Positions 11,722 through 21,915 of a stretch of DNA of 64,000 bases are shown piece after piece. Position 1 is the stretch's first letter; the number at the start of each line of letters is the position of its first letter. Made by a program: the position numbers and the translations under genes. The stretch is taken from assembly GCA_024742415.1 (NCBI GenBank), contig JANSYN010000012.1:80494-144493 (forward strand), written 5' to 3'. The notes below the pieces were generated by a model. The model did not search any database. It was not told where the DNA came from and saw only the letters and a program-made list of their open reading frames with translations. The DNA is from Gammaproteobacteria bacterium. Its GTDB lineage: Bacteria > Pseudomonadota > Gammaproteobacteria > Pseudomonadales > Halieaceae.

Positions 11722-12582
11722 CTAGGCAGACGATGGCAGGAAATCCGCCAGGCCCTCGCCCATGCGCGTGGGCATTCCGGCACCGTAGCGCGCCTTCCAG
11801 GCAGCCACGCCCCTGGGGAATAGCAAAATAACGGTAGACCCGAGGTAGAATCGGCCCATCTCAGCCCCTTTATCCAGGGTTACGCTCGCCGGTAACTGCT
11901 GGTAATCGAGTGTCGATGGGATACGTGGCGGCGGCGCTACAGGCCCGCTCCAGACTGTCTCAATGCCGGCGACGATCATGGCACCCACCAGGACCATTGC
12001 CATAGGCCCGTGCTCGGTATCGAAGTGACACACCAGGCGCTCGTTGCGCGCAAACAGGCGATCGACGTTGTCTGCCGTCACCGCGTTGACGGAGAACAAC
12101 TTGCCCGGAACGTACGTCGTTGCAGCCAAAGTGCCGGTCACCGGCATATGCACTCGGTGGTAATCACGCGGCGAGAGATAGATCGTGGCAAACTCACCAC
12201 CGGCAAACAGGGCTGCACGCGCACTGTCGCCTCCCAGCAAGTCCTCCAGCGCAAAATACTTGCCCTTGGCCTGCAACAGCAAGCTGTTTGAAATGGAACC
12301 CATCTGGCTGATAACCCCGTCCGCGGGGCAGAGTACGTCAGCGTCTGCCAGCGGTCGTGCATCGGGCTTTAAACACCGGGTAAAAAAGGCATTGAAATGC
12401 GCATAGCGCGTGACATCAGGCTCTTCAGCTTCGCTCATATCGACATCAAAGACGCGCACAAACTGCGTCATCACCCAGTCTACCAACCAGCGTGGTGACT
12501 GCGCCTGTGCCAACCAGCCCGTCATCCGGGAGAGCACGTGATGTGGAATAATGTACTGAAACAGGATGAATAATCGGTTCAT
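11722..12582 (-). CDS. psd: Phosphatidylserine decarboxylase
   Basis: CPADGVISQ, YHRVHMPVTG, autoprocessing site FYLGSTVILLFP. Confidence 0.95.
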   Translation of the reverse strand: MNRLFILFQYIIPHHVLSRMTGWLAQAQSPRWLVDWVMTQFVRVFDVDMSEAEEPDVTRYAHFNAFFTRCLKPDARPLADADVLCPADGVISQMGSISNSLLLQAKGKYFALEDLLGGDSARAALFAGGEFATIYLSPRDYHRVHMPVTGTLAATTYVPGKLFSVNAVTADNVDRLFARNERLVCHFDTEHGPMAMVLVGAMIVAGIETVWSGPVAPPPRIPSTLDYQQLPASVTLDKGAEMGRFYLGSTVILLFPRGVAAWKARYGAGMPTRMGEGLADFLPSSA

Positions 12583-12623
12583 ACTCCGTAGTGTAATCTC
12601 CTAATGGATTGCAGGACAGTACA

Positions 12624-13691
12624 ATGAGAACGGCATTAACGGTGCTACTGCTAGCCTTGCCGAGCCTTGCCGCCTACGCGCAGGGCGACGACTCGGCGTC
12701 GCGCGGGGCGAGCGCTGAACAGCACAAGACCGCCCCTGACGGCGAGGAAGAAAGCACCGTAACCTGGGTCGACGATAGCCACGCCTACGCCACCGATCGG
12801 ACACAGGCACTGACCGAGTGGATGGACAGCTTCTTCGGGGATCCCATCTATGAACTTGAAAAACCCGAGTCATTGGTCCGCCTGGAATGGCGCAACACCT
12901 GGGACGAACAGGACGACTACAAGAGCCGATTGCGTCTGCGCGGCAAGGTAAACCTGCCGGCACTGTCCAAACGGCTGGACCTGGTTTTCAGCGGCGAGGA
13001 CGGGGAGACGCTGGCGGATGGCCAGAACGAAAACGATGACAGGGACGGCACCGCCGGTTTCATCTTCAACGTCAACGAACGCGCGCGGTCCCGACTCGAC
13101 CTGACGCTCGGCCTGAAATGGCTCGGGGTGCAGCCGGGCATCCGCTATCGCAACCAGGGGCCGATCGCGCAGGACTGGGGTTACCGTTTCACCCAGCGCC
13201 TGGAATGGGAAAATGATGAGGGATTCTACACCACGGGCCAGTTCAACCTGGACCATGCCCTGAGCGACGACCAACTCCTGCGCTGGAGCAGCCGGGTGAT
13301 CTATGGCGAGGAAACGCTCGGCGCGGAATGGACTACGGGACTTTCAATGCGACAGAAGTTTGAGACCCCCTATAGTCACGACCCTTTTGTCATCAGTTAT
13401 TTTACCAATGCCAATGGCGTAACAGACGCCTCCCGCCTGGAAAACGTCAGTTTTGGTATGCTGTTTCGCCGCCAGTTATTCAGGCCTTACTTCTTCGCAG
13501 AATTGGAACCCTCCTATAACTTTCGCAAGCGTGAGGAAGACACTAACCGCAGCGGCGTCTGGAACATCGTCCTGCGCTTTGAAATCCTCTTCGAAAGGCA
13601 GCGACGGATAGTACGCGACGGCGAAGATGGCAGCAGCGCACAACCCGTACCCAGCAGCGACGCCTTTGACAACAGCACCGACCAGCAATAG
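12624..13691 (+). CDS. Putative secreted outer-membrane beta-barrel-like protein of unknown function
   Basis: Signal peptide MRTALTVLLLALPSLAAYAQ; many alternating amphipathic strands (LRLRGKVNLPALSKRLDLVFSG, FFAELEPSYNFRKR). Confidence 0.6.
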   Translation: MRTALTVLLLALPSLAAYAQGDDSASRGASAEQHKTAPDGEEESTVTWVDDSHAYATDRTQALTEWMDSFFGDPIYELEKPESLVRLEWRNTWDEQDDYKSRLRLRGKVNLPALSKRLDLVFSGEDGETLADGQNENDDRDGTAGFIFNVNERARSRLDLTLGLKWLGVQPGIRYRNQGPIAQDWGYRFTQRLEWENDEGFYTTGQFNLDHALSDDQLLRWSSRVIYGEETLGAEWTTGLSMRQKFETPYSHDPFVISYFTNANGVTDASRLENVSFGMLFRRQLFRPYFFAELEPSYNFRKREEDTNRSGVWNIVLRFEILFERQRRIVRDGEDGSSAQPVPSSDAFDNSTDQQ

Positions 13692-13696
13692 CCGCG

Positions 13697-15139
13697 CTAT
13701 AGGTTCTCCTCTGCAAATGCGGCCAAACGCGATCGAACGATGCCGTTCACGTGCATCATGGCCGCATGAGGGTAGCTCTTGCTCTTCTCTACGAGATAGG
13801 TCAAACCCGATGTGAGTGGAGAAATGTATTTGTTGTCAATTTGTGCCAGATTCCCCAATACCACGATCTTGGAGTCGGCCCCCACGCGGCTGATTATCGA
13901 TTTAAGCTGAAACTGCGTCAGGCCCTGAGCCTCGTCGATCACAATGTAAGCATTGTTAAACGAGCGTCCGCGCATGAAGTTGAGCGATTTGAACTGAATG
14001 TTCGCCCGCTCTTTCACATACTCAATACTGCCGCGACAAGACTCGTCGGTGCCGTGGAGTATCTCCAGGTTGTCGTCGAATGCAGCCAACCACGGGGCCA
14101 TTTTCTCTTCCTCGGTTCCGGGCAGGAAACCGATTTCCTCTGCGATGGGCGGCGTTGAACGCGCAACGATCAGCTTGCTGTACTTGCCCAGTTCCAGAAT
14201 CGCATGCAGGCCGTAGGCCAGCGCCAACAACGTTTTGCCCGAGCCTGCGGGGCCTGTTAGCACCGTCAGGTCAACCGAATCATCCTCCAGGAGCGACATG
14301 GCCATGGCCTGCTCGAGATTGCGCGGCACCAGGCCCCAGAAGCGCCGGTTCATCAGGCTGTCACGGCTGTCACAACGCAGGTAAACAAAGTCACGATCAA
14401 GGCGTTTCACGAACGCCATAAACGCCTGATCGTCATACACGAACATATTCGGGTAGGCCTGGGGCAGCGAGCCACGCGGAATACGGTGCAGCGTGCAGTC
14501 GCCCTCACGCAGGGTGTCCACTTCGCTGATGGTGGACCAGAAATCACCGGCAATATGCTCGTAGCCCGTGGACAAAAGATCGATGTCGTCCAGCACTCTG
14601 TCACGCCGATAATCTTCCACATGCATCAGACCTGAGCCCTTGGCCTTGATCCGCATATTGATATCCTTTGTCACCAGGCAAACAAACTCGTCCGGGCTTT
14701 CAGCCTGCAGGCGCAATGCCACGTTAATAATGCGGTTGTCGTTTGCCTGGTCCTGGGTGCCATCCAGATAGGGAATTTTCGCATCCTCAGCAAGGCATTG
14801 GTCAGGGTAGATAGCCAGTGTGCCAGGGCCCAGCGTATCCAGCGCGGTGGCAGGAATCGGCACACCCTGCTGTATGGCCTGTGGCGATGCGCTGTCTACC
14901 ACCTTATCAATCATTTGAATCGCGATACGTGCTTCACGACTGACCGTTTTGTCACGTCTGTCCTTGATGTGATCCAGCTCTTCAAGAACAGTCATGGGAA
15001 TCACAATGTGGTGATGCTTGAAAGCATTGACTGCAGTGGGGTCATGCAGCAGAACGTTCGTATCCAGAACGTAAGTCTTGGTGACAACGGGTTTGAGTTG
15101 GGTCGGTTTTTCTACGCGCAGGCTGGAACCTGAGTCCAT
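13697..15139 (-). CDS. PIN domain / PhoH-family ATPase
   Basis: N-term PIN (KTYVLDTNVLLHDP) and C-term PhoH P-loop (LTGPAGSGKTLLALAYGL, FIIDEAQ-like YIVIDEAQGLT). Confidence 0.92.
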   Translation of the reverse strand: MDSGSSLRVEKPTQLKPVVTKTYVLDTNVLLHDPTAVNAFKHHHIVIPMTVLEELDHIKDRRDKTVSREARIAIQMIDKVVDSASPQAIQQGVPIPATALDTLGPGTLAIYPDQCLAEDAKIPYLDGTQDQANDNRIINVALRLQAESPDEFVCLVTKDINMRIKAKGSGLMHVEDYRRDRVLDDIDLLSTGYEHIAGDFWSTISEVDTLREGDCTLHRIPRGSLPQAYPNMFVYDDQAFMAFVKRLDRDFVYLRCDSRDSLMNRRFWGLVPRNLEQAMAMSLLEDDSVDLTVLTGPAGSGKTLLALAYGLHAILELGKYSKLIVARSTPPIAEEIGFLPGTEEEKMAPWLAAFDDNLEILHGTDESCRGSIEYVKERANIQFKSLNFMRGRSFNNAYIVIDEAQGLTQFQLKSIISRVGADSKIVVLGNLAQIDNKYISPLTSGLTYLVEKSKSYPHAAMMHVNGIVRSRLAAFAEENL

Positions 15140-15354
15140 ACGGTCTTCCTCGTGGGTGGGTAAGCGGTTAGTTGGACAACAACGCCGTGGCGCAGATTAT
15201 CGAATGCCAGGTGCCGAGCGAACCGGCGCACTGGGCCGCGATACATTCGCAGTGATGACGACAAGCATACAGCGCAGGGGTTGGATACAGCGGAAAATAA
15301 GACAGTCGGGACGCCTGATGTTGCCTGGCCATATTGCCCCTGGCGTGTTCCGAG

Positions 15355-15462
15355 GCTTTGTTTGTGGCTTTGTTTGTGGCTTTGTTTGTGGCTTTGTTTG
15401 TGGCTTTGTTTGTGGCTTTGTTTGTGGCTTTGTTTGTGGCGTTGTTTGTGGCTTTGCTTGTG
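15355..15462. repeat. 12-bp tandem repeat, unit GCTTTGTTTGTG, 9 copies (7 perfect, 2 with one substitution)
   Basis: Counted directly; lies in the ~620-bp intergenic region between divergent PhoH-like and RNB genes. Confidence 0.95.
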
Positions 15463-15761
15463 ATCGTCACTATCACACTGTGTACGCCGGTGACGAGGCC
15501 AGCGACCCTCACTGCCCGCTACAGCGGCAGGGGATAGCAGCGACCCATCGCGAGAATCAGCTGAGCACTGATCCTGCGCTGCAAAATATGACAAAGGCAC
15601 GTCCCAACGGCTTTCTCGCCTTGATTATCAGCAGCTATGCAGGGGCCTGTCAATGGACTTGGCGATATTCTCATAAAGCGCTGGCGATTTAGGTTCCCGC
15701 AGACTGACAGCACTGGAAATTTGGGCTACGATGGACGGCTTAATTTTAAGAAAGCCAAGCC

Positions 15762-17798
15762 ATGCTCAACCAAGATTCGCTCTCCCAGTTACAAGGCCTG
15801 AAATCTCAGATGGAGGCGGAAAAGGAGCGCGCCAGTGCGATCGTGAAAGGCACGCAGGCCCGTTACGGTTTTGCGGTACTTGAAGACGGTCGGGAAATTT
15901 TTATCCCTCCCCAGGAAATGCTCAAAGTCTTTCCCGAAGACAAAGTGCAGGTGTGCATACGCCCTGCCAAAGACAACAAAACCATCGCGGACATCGAAAA
16001 ATTACTCGATAGCCCGCTGCAGGATTTTACCGGGAAGTGCGTCAGAAAAGGCAAGGCACTATTTGTGCAGCCTGATCTCGCGCAGATCAGTCGTTGGCTC
16101 TTCATACCACCTCACGCTCGCAATGGTGTGGCTGAGGGCGATTACATACGCTGCGCAGTATTGCGCCACCCCATTCGGGATGGCAAACCCCAGGCCAAGG
16201 TCCTCGGTGTCATTGGCAATGCACAAACACCCGGCGTCGAAAACCAATACTGCATTGCGAAGTACCGGCTTGCCAATCAATGGAGCAGCGCAAGCCTGAA
16301 GGAAGTTGAGCGTATTCTCGAACACTGCAAACCGCTCGAGACAGAGCGCCGCCGGGACCTGTCAGATCTCGAATTCGTGACTATTGACGCCGCCAAGACA
16401 CAAGACATCGATGACGCGCTCTACGCAGAAATCAGCGAGGAGGGCTGGACGCTATTTGTTGCAATTGCCGACCCAACGGCCTTCATCGGCGCCGAAAGCG
16501 TCTTGCAGCGCGAAGTCGCCGCTCGCGGCACCTCCATCTATTTTCATGGCGACATCCTGCCGATGATGCCCGAACAGCTGTCGCAAGACACCTGTGCGCT
16601 GTCTGAAGGTGATCTTCGCCCGGCGCTGGTCTGCAAGATTTCTGTGAAAGACAACGGCGAAGTTGGGCCGTTTGAGTTTATCGAGGCCACCGTAAGATCC
16701 CGCGCCAAGCTCTCCTACTATGCGGTGGATCGCTACCTCAATGGCCAGTTCGATGAACTCATGAGCCATGCTACGCCGCTGGAGGCGCTGTACCAGGTGT
16801 ATCGCGCTCTGCGCGCTCATCGGGAAGAACACGAGCTGGTCATGGAAGACCGTCGCGAATACCGCTGGGTATTGGGCGACAACAAGCAGATCGAAACCAT
16901 AGAGCCCTATGAAAAATTGCTCTCGCAGAAACTGGTCGAGGAGTGCATGGTAGCGGCCAATCGCTGTGCTGGACGCTTCCTGGCTGAGAACGGAGCCAGC
17001 GGGCCGTTCATCGCCCATCCCGGTTTTCGTCGCGACCGCCTCGACGAGGTCGCAAAATTCTTGCAAATGCATGCGCCCCACCTGGCCGAGTTGGATGCAA
17101 CCACCATTGAGGGCTACCGACAGATTATGCAGGGCCTCGCGCAGGCGAACCACACCCTGCCTTTGCGCAGCATGGCCAACCGTTTACTGACGCGCGCCGA
17201 GCTACAAACGCAACCCTCGGAACATATGGGTATGGCGCTACCGTGCTATACAAACTGCACCTCACCGCTGCGCAAATACGTTGATTTTATAGTGCACCTG
17301 CAGATCAAGTCCGTGCTGCATGAGCAGGCATCCACCTCAAGCAGTGAGGTCAGCATCACGGAGCTGGCGGCACGCATTGCCGACTCCAGGGCGGCCACGA
17401 TGGAGGCCGAGCGCTGGCTGGCCAACAATTACCTGCAGCGTCTGTCCGCGGATGGCAACGCGCAGTTTGCAGCGCGAGTCAGTCATGTCACCAGCAGCGG
17501 CTTCAGCGTCAGGCTGGAAGACACCGGCCTGGATGGCTTTGTTGACCTGCGCCAGGACCCGGAAAAGTTCAGCTACGATAAGTGGACGGGAAGCCTGACC
17601 AGCACGACACGGCGCTTCCAGCTGGATCAGGTGGTGGTCGTACAGTATGCAGGGGCCGACGCCGAGCGCGCCTGGCAGGCGAATTTCACACCTATTGCGG
17701 GCGCCGGCCTGAAGCCCCCCAAAGAGGATCGACAGCGCGACGAACCGCCAGGTAACGATAGCGTTGACAGCAACGCCGAAATCACCGCAAAAACCTAG
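15762..17798 (+). CDS. RNB-family exoribonuclease (RNase II/R-like)
   Basis: RNB core FVTIDAAKTQDIDDALYAE, FIGAESVLQREVAARGTSIYF, CYTNCTSPLRKYVDFIVHLQ; C-terminal S1-like domain. Confidence 0.9.
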   Translation: MLNQDSLSQLQGLKSQMEAEKERASAIVKGTQARYGFAVLEDGREIFIPPQEMLKVFPEDKVQVCIRPAKDNKTIADIEKLLDSPLQDFTGKCVRKGKALFVQPDLAQISRWLFIPPHARNGVAEGDYIRCAVLRHPIRDGKPQAKVLGVIGNAQTPGVENQYCIAKYRLANQWSSASLKEVERILEHCKPLETERRRDLSDLEFVTIDAAKTQDIDDALYAEISEEGWTLFVAIADPTAFIGAESVLQREVAARGTSIYFHGDILPMMPEQLSQDTCALSEGDLRPALVCKISVKDNGEVGPFEFIEATVRSRAKLSYYAVDRYLNGQFDELMSHATPLEALYQVYRALRAHREEHELVMEDRREYRWVLGDNKQIETIEPYEKLLSQKLVEECMVAANRCAGRFLAENGASGPFIAHPGFRRDRLDEVAKFLQMHAPHLAELDATTIEGYRQIMQGLAQANHTLPLRSMANRLLTRAELQTQPSEHMGMALPCYTNCTSPLRKYVDFIVHLQIKSVLHEQASTSSSEVSITELAARIADSRAATMEAERWLANNYLQRLSADGNAQFAARVSHVTSSGFSVRLEDTGLDGFVDLRQDPEKFSYDKWTGSLTSTTRRFQLDQVVVVQYAGADAERAWQANFTPIAGAGLKPPKEDRQRDEPPGNDSVDSNAEITAKT

Positions 17799-17804
17799 GC
17801 AATA

Positions 17805-18146
17805 TCACGCCTGGTGCGGCACCTTACTACGCCCCGCGCCCGACACCCTGCCTTCAGCCGAAGCCGCTACCGTACGCATCGCCGCAGCCACATCCTGTTG
17901 CAGGCATTCCCTTATCCTGGCCACGAGATGGATCATTTCACGCACGCCGAGGCTGCGCAGGTAGTCGCCCATCTGAGCGTGAGAGTCGAGCAAGACATTG
18001 TTGTCAACGTGCCTGAAGGCGGCAATGATGGTTTCTTCGTATGGGTTAAAATCGTCCTCATCACCGAAAATCAGCCGGGTAAACGTATCGACAACGGCCA
18101 TTTCGGTAACATTGCCGGTTTCCGCAAGATTGGATTGGGTTGGCAT
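17805..18146 (-). CDS. Hypothetical protein (~113 aa)
   Basis: Open reading frame convergent with rnb-like gene, plausible composition; no family recognised. Confidence 0.55.
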   Translation of the reverse strand: MPTQSNLAETGNVTEMAVVDTFTRLIFGDEDDFNPYEETIIAAFRHVDNNVLLDSHAQMGDYLRSLGVREMIHLVARIRECLQQDVAAAMRTVAASAEGRVSGAGRSKVPHQA

Positions 18147-18377
18147 GCTTGTACCTCCGCCTGGGCTTTTCGCCTCTGTTTTTCTTCGAGTATGGCGTGC
18201 TTAACTGGAAGCGGGAGTACGCCAAGGGGCCTAAACGGGGTATGAAACCGCGCAGTGAGCGCAAGCGGGCGCAAAATTACCCTTTTTGGGTCAGTTAAAA
18301 CCGCGCATCTTTACTCCCTTTAGACGCAGCTCTATAAAGTGCCGAGCGAGCAGTGGCAGGGGCAACAGCCGCCAGCG

Positions 18378-19775
18378 CTAAAAACTGGCGTTGCCCGGGG
18401 TACGTGGAAAAGGAATGGCATCGCGTACGTTCTCCATTCCCGTCACGTAATTGAGCAGGCGCTCAAAGCCCAGCCCAAACCCGGCGTGCGGTACAGTGCC
18501 ATAGCGGCGCAAATCACGATACCACCAGAGCTCGTCCAGCAGGTGCTTGTCCATCCCCGCCTCCAGTACGTCAAGGCGCTCCTCCCGCTGGCTGCCACCG
18601 ATAATCTCGCCAATACCCGGCGCCAGCACGTCCATTGCCGCCACGGTGCGCTCGTCATCATTCAAGCGCATATAGAACGCCTTGATATCCTTGGGATAGT
18701 TCATCACGACGACCGGCCTGCCAACGTGCTTTTCGGTCAGGAAGCGTTCGTGCTCAGAGGCCAGATCAACACCCCACTCCACGGGAAACTCGAAATTCTC
18801 TGCGCTTTGCTGCAGGATGCGGATAGCCTCGGTGTACTCTATGCGTTCAAAGCTGTTGTCGATCACACTGCGCAATCGATCGATAACGGTGTTATCGATG
18901 CGCTGCTGGAAGAACGCCATATCATCCTCGCGCTCATCAAGTACGGTGGCCAAAACCGACTGCAGAAGATCTTCGGCCAGCGCAGCATCGTCGTCGAGAT
19001 TGGCAAATGCTATTTCGGGCTCCACCATCCAGAATTCGGCGAGGTGTCGGCTGGTATTGGAGTTCTCAGCACGAAAAGTAGGCCCAAAGGTATACACCTT
19101 GCTCATGGCAAGACAGTAGGCTTCCACCTCCAACTGCCCGGACACGGTAAGGAAGGCTTCCGAGCCAAAAAAGTCGCGCCCATAATCAATCACACCTTGT
19201 GTGCCGCGGGGCAAGTTGGCCATATCCAGGGTAGACACACGAAACAACTCGCCGGCACCCTCGCAATCACTTCCGGTAATAATCGGTGTATTGATCCAGT
19301 GAAACTCGCGTTGATAAAAATAATTGTGGATAGCATTGGCCAGGGTAGTACGAACACGCGTGATGGCGCCGAACGTATTGGTGCGGGCACGCAAATGCGC
19401 CTGGGTGCGCAGGTACTCAAAGCTGTGGCGTTTTTTGGCGATGGGATACGACTCAGGATCATCCACCCAGCCGACAACATCCACCTGCCGCGCCTGAATT
19501 TCACAGGCCTGGCCCTTGCCCTGCGACTCTACCAACTCGCCGCAAACCTGCACGGCACAACCGGTGGACAAGTGCAGCACCTCGGATTCGTAATTGCCAA
19601 GATCTGACGGCACCACCGCCTGGATCGCGTCGAAGGCACTGCCATCATGTACCGCCAGAAAAGAGATTCCGGCTTTGGAGTCGCGCTTGCTGCGCAGCCA
19701 GCCACGCACGGTGACTGTTGTGCCGATGGCGACGTCGCCGCGCAATAACGCGGCAACTGAAGACACTGTTTTCAT
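18378..19775 (-). CDS. asnS: Asparaginyl-tRNA synthetase
   Basis: Class II aa[80 protein letters not shown]. Confidence 0.97.
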   Translation of the reverse strand: MKTVSSVAALLRGDVAIGTTVTVRGWLRSKRDSKAGISFLAVHDGSAFDAIQAVVPSDLGNYESEVLHLSTGCAVQVCGELVESQGKGQACEIQARQVDVVGWVDDPESYPIAKKRHSFEYLRTQAHLRARTNTFGAITRVRTTLANAIHNYFYQREFHWINTPIITGSDCEGAGELFRVSTLDMANLPRGTQGVIDYGRDFFGSEAFLTVSGQLEVEAYCLAMSKVYTFGPTFRAENSNTSRHLAEFWMVEPEIAFANLDDDAALAEDLLQSVLATVLDEREDDMAFFQQRIDNTVIDRLRSVIDNSFERIEYTEAIRILQQSAENFEFPVEWGVDLASEHERFLTEKHVGRPVVVMNYPKDIKAFYMRLNDDERTVAAMDVLAPGIGEIIGGSQREERLDVLEAGMDKHLLDELWWYRDLRRYGTVPHAGFGLGFERLLNYVTGMENVRDAIPFPRTPGNASF

Positions 19776-19845
19776 GGGATTCCGGTGTTTGTGTTACTTG
19801 GGTTAGTAGCCAGAGGCAACGCTGGAGAATAACCAACTCAGCGCT

Positions 19846-19886
19846 GCCTCGCCAGCCAATCGGGGTGGGGCTCCCCGCTGGCAGGC
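19846..19886 (-). other. Strong GC-rich inverted repeat between SYLF-domain gene stop and asnS start
   Basis: GCCAGC (19851-19856) pairs with GCTGGC (19877-19882), flanked by GCCT/AGGC with inner GGGG/CCCC; no U-tract seen. Confidence 0.5.
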
Positions 19887-19891
19887 TCGGT

Positions 19892-20431
19892 TCAGCGTGC
19901 GATACGCGTAATGCGATCACCTTCAAGTTGCAGATGCGTGACCAATCCATCTTCTGACAACACCAGGCCGATGTGCTCCTCGAGCGAACGCAATGCCTCA
20001 GACCCACTCAGGGCCACCGGTACTTGGGCATGATCGCCTACCTTCCACGAATGCGTGCGGCGAAAGTTTTCCAACGCCTGTTCTGTCATAAAGAAAATAA
20101 CTTCAGCCTTGAATTCCGATTCTGGACCCATGCCATGCTCCTGACCGGCAGTTGCGTAGTAATCCACTGCCTCGCCACGGACCAGCAAGGCGCCCTCGCC
20201 GAATTCACCACCTGCACCGAAGCCCATCTTGACGATGTCCGGAAACACCAGGACACCGGCAGCGGTTTCCAACAGCTTTTCTGCCTCAGGCCCGGTGGAA
20301 CGCAGCCAGGTCAGCGCGCGCTGGGTATTGGCATCAATCATTTCCTTGTCGTCACCGGACGCTAATGGCGACACCTGTAAGCCGAGCACGCCCGCCAGCA
20401 GTGCTGGCAATATTGCAGTGATTTTCTTCAT
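19892..20431 (-). CDS. SYLF/Ysc84-like lipid-binding domain secreted protein
   Basis: Signal peptide MKKITAILPALLAGVLGLQVSPLASG; AAGVLVFPDIVKMGFGAGGEFGEGALLV typical of SYLF proteins. Confidence 0.82.
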   Translation of the reverse strand: MKKITAILPALLAGVLGLQVSPLASGDDKEMIDANTQRALTWLRSTGPEAEKLLETAAGVLVFPDIVKMGFGAGGEFGEGALLVRGEAVDYYATAGQEHGMGPESEFKAEVIFFMTEQALENFRRTHSWKVGDHAQVPVALSGSEALRSLEEHIGLVLSEDGLVTHLQLEGDRITRIAR

Positions 20432-20453
20432 AAGTTGCCCCTTTATTGCTGAA

Positions 20454-21413
20454 CTAGAAACTGAATGACTGCCCAACCAACTGCTCCGATAACGCCCAGA
20501 GCTGCTCGGCTGCCGCTGCATCCAGAGCATAGGATTCTACTCCTGAATTGCCCTCCTGCACGGCCGGCTGCGCTATTTGGCAATTTTCCAGATAAATAGC
20601 GCCCTGCTCCGCCAGTTCAACAGCCGTTGCAGCCCAAACCGAGGTTGCTGCGCCCTGCTCTACGCTCTTGAAAACCAGCTCCTGACCGGCCGGAGTTCGG
20701 CTGCTGAGGGTTTCAAAATCCGCATGATCCATGTGCCGGCTCAGCTCCGTCATGATCACCCCTGGATGGACGGCATACGCCCGCACGCCGCTGTCTTTGA
20801 GCCGCTTGTCGATGCCCACAGTGAACAGGGCATTGGCCGTCTTGGACTCGCCGTAGGCCTGCCACTTTTCATAGTCCCGCTGCCGATAATTGGGATCATC
20901 AAAATTGACGTCTGCGAACTTGTGCCCCGCTGAGCTCAGATTCACAATGCGCGCCGGAGCGCCCGCCAACAATGCCGGAGCCAGCAGGCAGGTGAACAGG
21001 AAATGGCCCAGGTGATTGGTGCCAAACTGCAGCTCAAACCCCTGCGCGGTGCGCATGAGGGGACACGCCATCACGCCCGCATTATTGATCAGCAGGTGAA
21101 TGGTGGGATAGTCCTGTAACGCCTGCCCGGCGGCAGCGCGCACGCTGTCCGTATCTGCCAGATCCATGAGCAGTGTATCGAGCGCGGCTTGCGGTACCTG
21201 CGCCACTACCTCTGCCCTGGCCTTGTCCAGTTTCTGCGCATCGCGTGCAGACATCACTACGTGCGCACCGGCGGCCGCCAGCGCCCGCGAGGTTTCTACG
21301 CCCAATCCGGACGAGGCGCCGGTGACCAGTGCAGTTTGGCCCGCCAGGGACACCCCGCGCATCACGTCATCGGTGGTTGTGGTGGCATCAAAGGCGTCAT
21401 TCAGTGCTGGCAT
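20454..21413 (-). CDS. Short-chain dehydrogenase/reductase
   Basis: TALVTGASSGLGVETSRALA, NNAGVMACP, S...YGESKTANAL. Confidence 0.9.
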   Translation of the reverse strand: MPALNDAFDATTTTDDVMRGVSLAGQTALVTGASSGLGVETSRALAAAGAHVVMSARDAQKLDKARAEVVAQVPQAALDTLLMDLADTDSVRAAAGQALQDYPTIHLLINNAGVMACPLMRTAQGFELQFGTNHLGHFLFTCLLAPALLAGAPARIVNLSSAGHKFADVNFDDPNYRQRDYEKWQAYGESKTANALFTVGIDKRLKDSGVRAYAVHPGVIMTELSRHMDHADFETLSSRTPAGQELVFKSVEQGAATSVWAATAVELAEQGAIYLENCQIAQPAVQEGNSGVESYALDAAAAEQLWALSEQLVGQSFSF

Positions 21414-21528
21414 GCGTGCAAACTCCTTGTGGATCAGATTCCCGAAGGTCTATTGTGGGCGTGGAAAAAAGCGGCTTAAATGATAGCAGTAGCCAGGCAT
21501 TAGTGTATGAACTAAAAAAGGCACCCGT

Positions 21529-21915
21529 ATGAAGCAAGCAGATATCGAGTTTCTGGAAGGAGGCAGCTACCTTAGCCTGGCCACCAGGAAACGTTCCGGC
21601 GATTGGGTCCAGACCCCGGTATGGTTTGCGCCAGACCAGGGCAGCTACTACGTTTTCTCGGCCGGAGACGCGGGCAAGGTCAAACGGCTGCGCAATTTCA
21701 GCGAGGTGCGCATTGCACCGTGCACCATGTCGGGAACCCTGACGGGGGAATGGATAGATACCGCTGCCGAAGTGCTGGACGCTCCCGCTCAGGAGACTGC
21801 ACTACAGGCGCTACATCGTAAGTACGGTTGGCAGATGCGTATCGCGGATTTCTTTTCCAACCTGACAGGCAAGACCAGGCGCCGCGCCTATATCAGGATT
21901 GATCGCCCGCGCTAG
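21529..21915 (+). CDS. PPOX-class (pyridoxamine 5'-phosphate oxidase-like / F420-type) split-barrel protein
   Basis: YLSLATRKRSGDWVQTPVWFAPDQGSYYVFSAGDAGKVKRLRNFSEVRIAPC. Confidence 0.78.
   Translation: MKQADIEFLEGGSYLSLATRKRSGDWVQTPVWFAPDQGSYYVFSAGDAGKVKRLRNFSEVRIAPCTMSGTLTGEWIDTAAEVLDAPAQETALQALHRKYGWQMRIADFFSNLTGKTRRRAYIRIDRPR

Noticed and set aside
15355-15462. Possible CRISPR array
   Set aside because: Contiguous 12-bp units with no spacers, so a simple tandem repeat.
15078-15692. 204-aa ORF on + with GFVC repeats, and minus-strand ORFs with HKQS/NKAT repeats
   Set aside because: Open frames are explained by a 12-bp repeat (multiple of 3); flanking sequence has no recognisable domain and overlaps the PhoH-like gene start.
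16452-17153. 233-aa ORF on - strand
   Set aside because: Antisense to the RNB exoribonuclease catalytic region.
18339-19607. 422-aa ORF on + strand
   Set aside because: Fully antisense to asnS, whose motifs are unambiguous; typical GC-rich shadow ORF.
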